DNA from: Hungatella sp. UBA3147
GTDB lineage: Bacteria; Bacillota; Clostridia; Lachnospirales; Lachnospiraceae
Assembly (NCBI GenBank): GCA_002365025.1
Contig: DEYX01000267.1
Coordinates: 5,683 to 13,349 of the forward strand
Length of the DNA: 7,667 nt
Direction of reading: 5' to 3'
Below are positions 5,622-7,667 of this stretch, in pieces (position 1 is the stretch's first letter; each line of letters begins with the position of its first letter). The notes below the pieces were generated by a model, which made no database searches, was not told where the DNA came from, and worked only from the letters and a program-made list of their open reading frames with translations. The translations under genes and the position numbers were made by a program.

Positions 5622-7667
5622 TTAATTCTGTTTTACGTTGGCTCCAACAATCATAATTTCTTCACCTGGCTCCAAAGATGATACCTCCAGATCGATTAAT
5701 AGTTCCAGCTGTTCAAAATCCTGGGCAGCAAAATCCGTGACCCTGGCACCCATACAAATGTAATAATCCGGCCTTATAATCAGGTCCGTCTGGTAAACAG
5801 CCATATCATCCCAAAGTTCTTTTAACGCTTCCAGATAATCTGCCGCTTTGACCTTCCGGCACATACCTCTTCCTCTCTGCACCTTAATAAAGCCCTTTTT
5901 ATCAACGATACGTATGGCACCGGGAGAGTCGTCCTCCACCTTTTCCCCATAGATATAGAAGTAATCCGAACTTGCCAGTAGCTTTGTTTCCCTATCTGCA
6001 ATCCGCATATCCTGGGCAGCCAGATGCCTGGCTTCCGTTTCATCGCATTCCTTTAAAAGATCCGCTGTTTTAACCTCTGTGGATCCGGTTGCAATCGCCG
6101 TTACCTTGGAGGTCTGAGGATCAATCTCAATGTGGATTTCCACTGATTCTGCGGTAGCTCCGGACTCAATGGCCTTGTTTAAAACCTCATTCTTAATGGC
6201 ACGGATATCTTCCTTCGATGGAGTGGGTATAATGCGCTCCACCACATCCCGCACCATGGATAGAGCAACACCAATGGAAGAAATGACTTCTGCATTTTCC
6301 GGTATGGAATATTTAACGCCCATCTTTTCACTAAAATAGATAATCAGGGAAGCAGCTCCTCCACCTACGCCGACCAGTGAGATCTGATCTTTTTCCAGCT
6401 TATATTTCTCCGCCAGTTCCAGTATGACGGGTTCAATCTTTGCATAGGCCTTTTCCATGATCTGCTTTGCAATATCTTCCGCCGTGGTGCCGCAGTAATC
6501 AGCCAAAGCCGCCATGGCCTTTCTGGCAGATTCCACATTTCCGTAAGAAAAATGCTCTGGCTTTACCAGTCCCAGCACATTGGCCGCGCAGGAATTGGTT
6601 AGCGTAACCGCAGAACCGTCCTCCAGCCGGATCCTGACATAATCGGAAGGATCACCGGGTTTGGGGGAGAAGAACTCCACCTTTGGTCCTTTGATTTTGG
6701 CCGGGTCCGTAAACACGGAATAATCCAGTCCTGCAATATGAGCAGAACGGGGACCTACATCCAGAACCCCCTGCTTATTCGCCCGGACCATGGACCCTCC
6801 GGCCACGCCTAAAACCCGCACATCAAGGGAGGAGATATAGGTAGGATGTCCGCCAACAATGGAATAATCAATGGCTGGACGTCCGTTTTTAATGACGCCG
6901 ATGTTGGTGGTGGTTCCACCCACCTCAAAATAAACGCCGTTGGATGCACGCAGATACATGAGTGATCCCATCACGGATGCTGCAGGCCCTGACAGCATGG
7001 TCAAAACGGGGCGTTTCTTCATTTCAGAGATTTCCATTACCCCGCCGTCGCCTCTCATAATCATCAGCGGCACATACACCCCTGCCTCTCTTACGGAGTC
7101 TTCTGTCGAATTGGCCGTATCTAACATCTTTGGAAGGATGGATGCATTGATGGCCGCAGTTCTTGTCCGCCTGGTAAGCCCGTAAAGCTTGGTAATATCG
7201 GAGGCCATGGTAGTGGGAATGCCTCTTTCGCTGGCAGCCTCGTAGACCTCCTGCTCCGGTCCGCCGTCGTCTACACCAAAAGCCATGGAAGAAACAAATA
7301 CCTCTGCTCCTGCATTCTGCATCTCTCCAATGGTTTTTTCCACTACGGATTTATCCATTTTTTTAATGTTCAGAAAATCATTGATAATTTTGATTTTTTT
7401 ATGATTTCCCAGATCAATATCCGCTAGTCTGGCCTGCTTTTTTGCAAGAATTCCTTCCAGACCGCCCTTAGCCATGCCGATAACCCCTACTGCAGCCACA
7501 TCCCCCTCGATCAGCGCATTGGTAGCCTGTGTTGTAGAGTGGGCGACGAATACTACATCTTCCGGGCTGATTTGATTTTCGCGCAGACACTTTTGGAAGG
7601 ACTTTACCACTCCTGCCGCAACGCCTCTGGGATCATCATGGGCTGTCTTCACTGAAGACTTTCCAAT
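5622..7667 (-). CDS. Hydantoinase/oxoprolinase A-type (HyuA-like) ASKHA ATPase, 5' end beyond right edge
   Basis: At least 681 residues are visible. The frame runs to the last base, and the GTG at 7652 is not the true start. The family normally begins with an IDVGGTFTD-type phosphate loop shortly before the first visible residues, so roughly 20-30 residues are probably missing. Counting from that GTG: AHSTTQATNALIEGD (37-51) corresponds to the family's HGTTxATNA block; RTRTAAINASILP (162-174) and MRGDGGVMEI (199-208) follow; then SGPAAS (221-226), the second nucleotide motif EVGGTTTN (243-250), AGGSM (284-288), VGPRSA (299-304) and VGVGGGAAS (427-435). HyuA-type proteins use ATP to activate cyclic amides such as hydantoins or 5-oxoproline, or ketones in acetone carboxylase, usually together with a HyuB subunit; none is visible here. 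Residues about 475-676 do not show the usual HyuA C-terminal blocks I know. The exact substrate is unassigned. It heads the visible cluster, 4 nt before the HExxH gene. Confidence 0.88.
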   Translation of the reverse strand: MGKSSVKTAHDDPRGVAAGVVKSFQKCLRENQISPEDVVFVAHSTTQATNALIEGDVAAVGVIGMAKGGLEGILAKKQARLADIDLGNHKKIKIINDFLNIKKMDKSVVEKTIGEMQNAGAEVFVSSMAFGVDDGGPEQEVYEAASERGIPTTMASDITKLYGLTRRTRTAAINASILPKMLDTANSTEDSVREAGVYVPLMIMRGDGGVMEISEMKKRPVLTMLSGPAASVMGSLMYLRASNGVYFEVGGTTTNIGVIKNGRPAIDYSIVGGHPTYISSLDVRVLGVAGGSMVRANKQGVLDVGPRSAHIAGLDYSVFTDPAKIKGPKVEFFSPKPGDPSDYVRIRLEDGSAVTLTNSCAANVLGLVKPEHFSYGNVESARKAMAALADYCGTTAEDIAKQIMEKAYAKIEPVILELAEKYKLEKDQISLVGVGGGAASLIIYFSEKMGVKYSIPENAEVISSIGVALSMVRDVVERIIPTPSKEDIRAIKNEVLNKAIESGATAESVEIHIEIDPQTSKVTAIATGSTEVKTADLLKECDETEARHLAAQDMRIADRETKLLASSDYFYIYGEKVEDDSPGAIRIVDKKGFIKVQRGRGMCRKVKAADYLEALKELWDDMAVYQTDLIIRPDYYICMGARVTDFAAQDFEQLELLIDLEVSSLEPGEEIMIVGANVKQN

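Noticed and set aside
5283..5681. 132-codon plus-strand open frame opposite the HExxH gene
   Set aside because: It lies antisense to the tightly packed operon and its junction, with no ribosome binding site or recognisable motif.
1..7667. CRISPR arrays, tRNA or rRNA genes, insertion sequences, prophage genes
   Set aside because: No regularly spaced repeats, tRNA-like or rRNA segments, transposase or phage proteins were found on either strand.

Overview
The window looks like chromosomal DNA from an anaerobic Firmicute of the class Clostridia, probably Lachnospiraceae-like. This is inferred from strong AGGAGG ribosome binding sites, moderate GC in the genes, a leucine-specific T-box in front of leuS, and the style of the proteins. 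No species can be named. All five well-supported genes lie on the minus strand, so transcription runs from right to left.

Right half (4199-7667): a tight three-gene cluster. It begins at the right edge with a nearly complete hydantoinase/oxoprolinase A-type (HyuA-like) ASKHA ATPase. Four bases later comes a 219-residue protein with an HExxH motif and a downstream glutamate, reminiscent of ImmA/IrrE metallopeptidases. Twelve bases after that comes a GntR-family regulator with an FCD ligand-binding domain. No HyuB partner is in view. The spacing suggests one operon whose promoter lies beyond the right edge, in which a small-molecule-sensing repressor probably controls its own metabolic genes. 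The substrate cannot be read from the sequence.

Middle (3204-4115): a CPBP-family (CAAX protease/bacteriocin-processing, Abi) intramembrane metalloprotease with all three signature motifs. It sits alone, between the cluster and leuS.

Left half (343-3155): leuS, encoding leucyl-tRNA synthetase, preceded by a leader of about 360 nt. The leader holds a sigma-A-like promoter, a T-box riboswitch with a CUC (Leu) specifier, a complete antiterminator bulge/stem, and a competing intrinsic terminator. Uncharged tRNA-Leu should favour read-through into leuS. The true leuS start is the ATG at 2757, behind an AAGGAGG site. The longer open frame to 2862 runs back into the terminator and is not a real N-terminus.

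Far left (1-342): AT-rich DNA with a plus-strand frame open from the left edge to 270, possibly the 3' end of an unrecognised gene convergent with leuS. It is followed by a perfect 12-bp-arm hairpin that may terminate from either side.

The most interesting part is the HyuA-like/HExxH/GntR cluster. It combines a HyuA homologue with an altered nucleotide-binding motif, an unexplained protease-like protein and an FCD regulator. An unusual inverted repeat also overlaps the leuS terminator.
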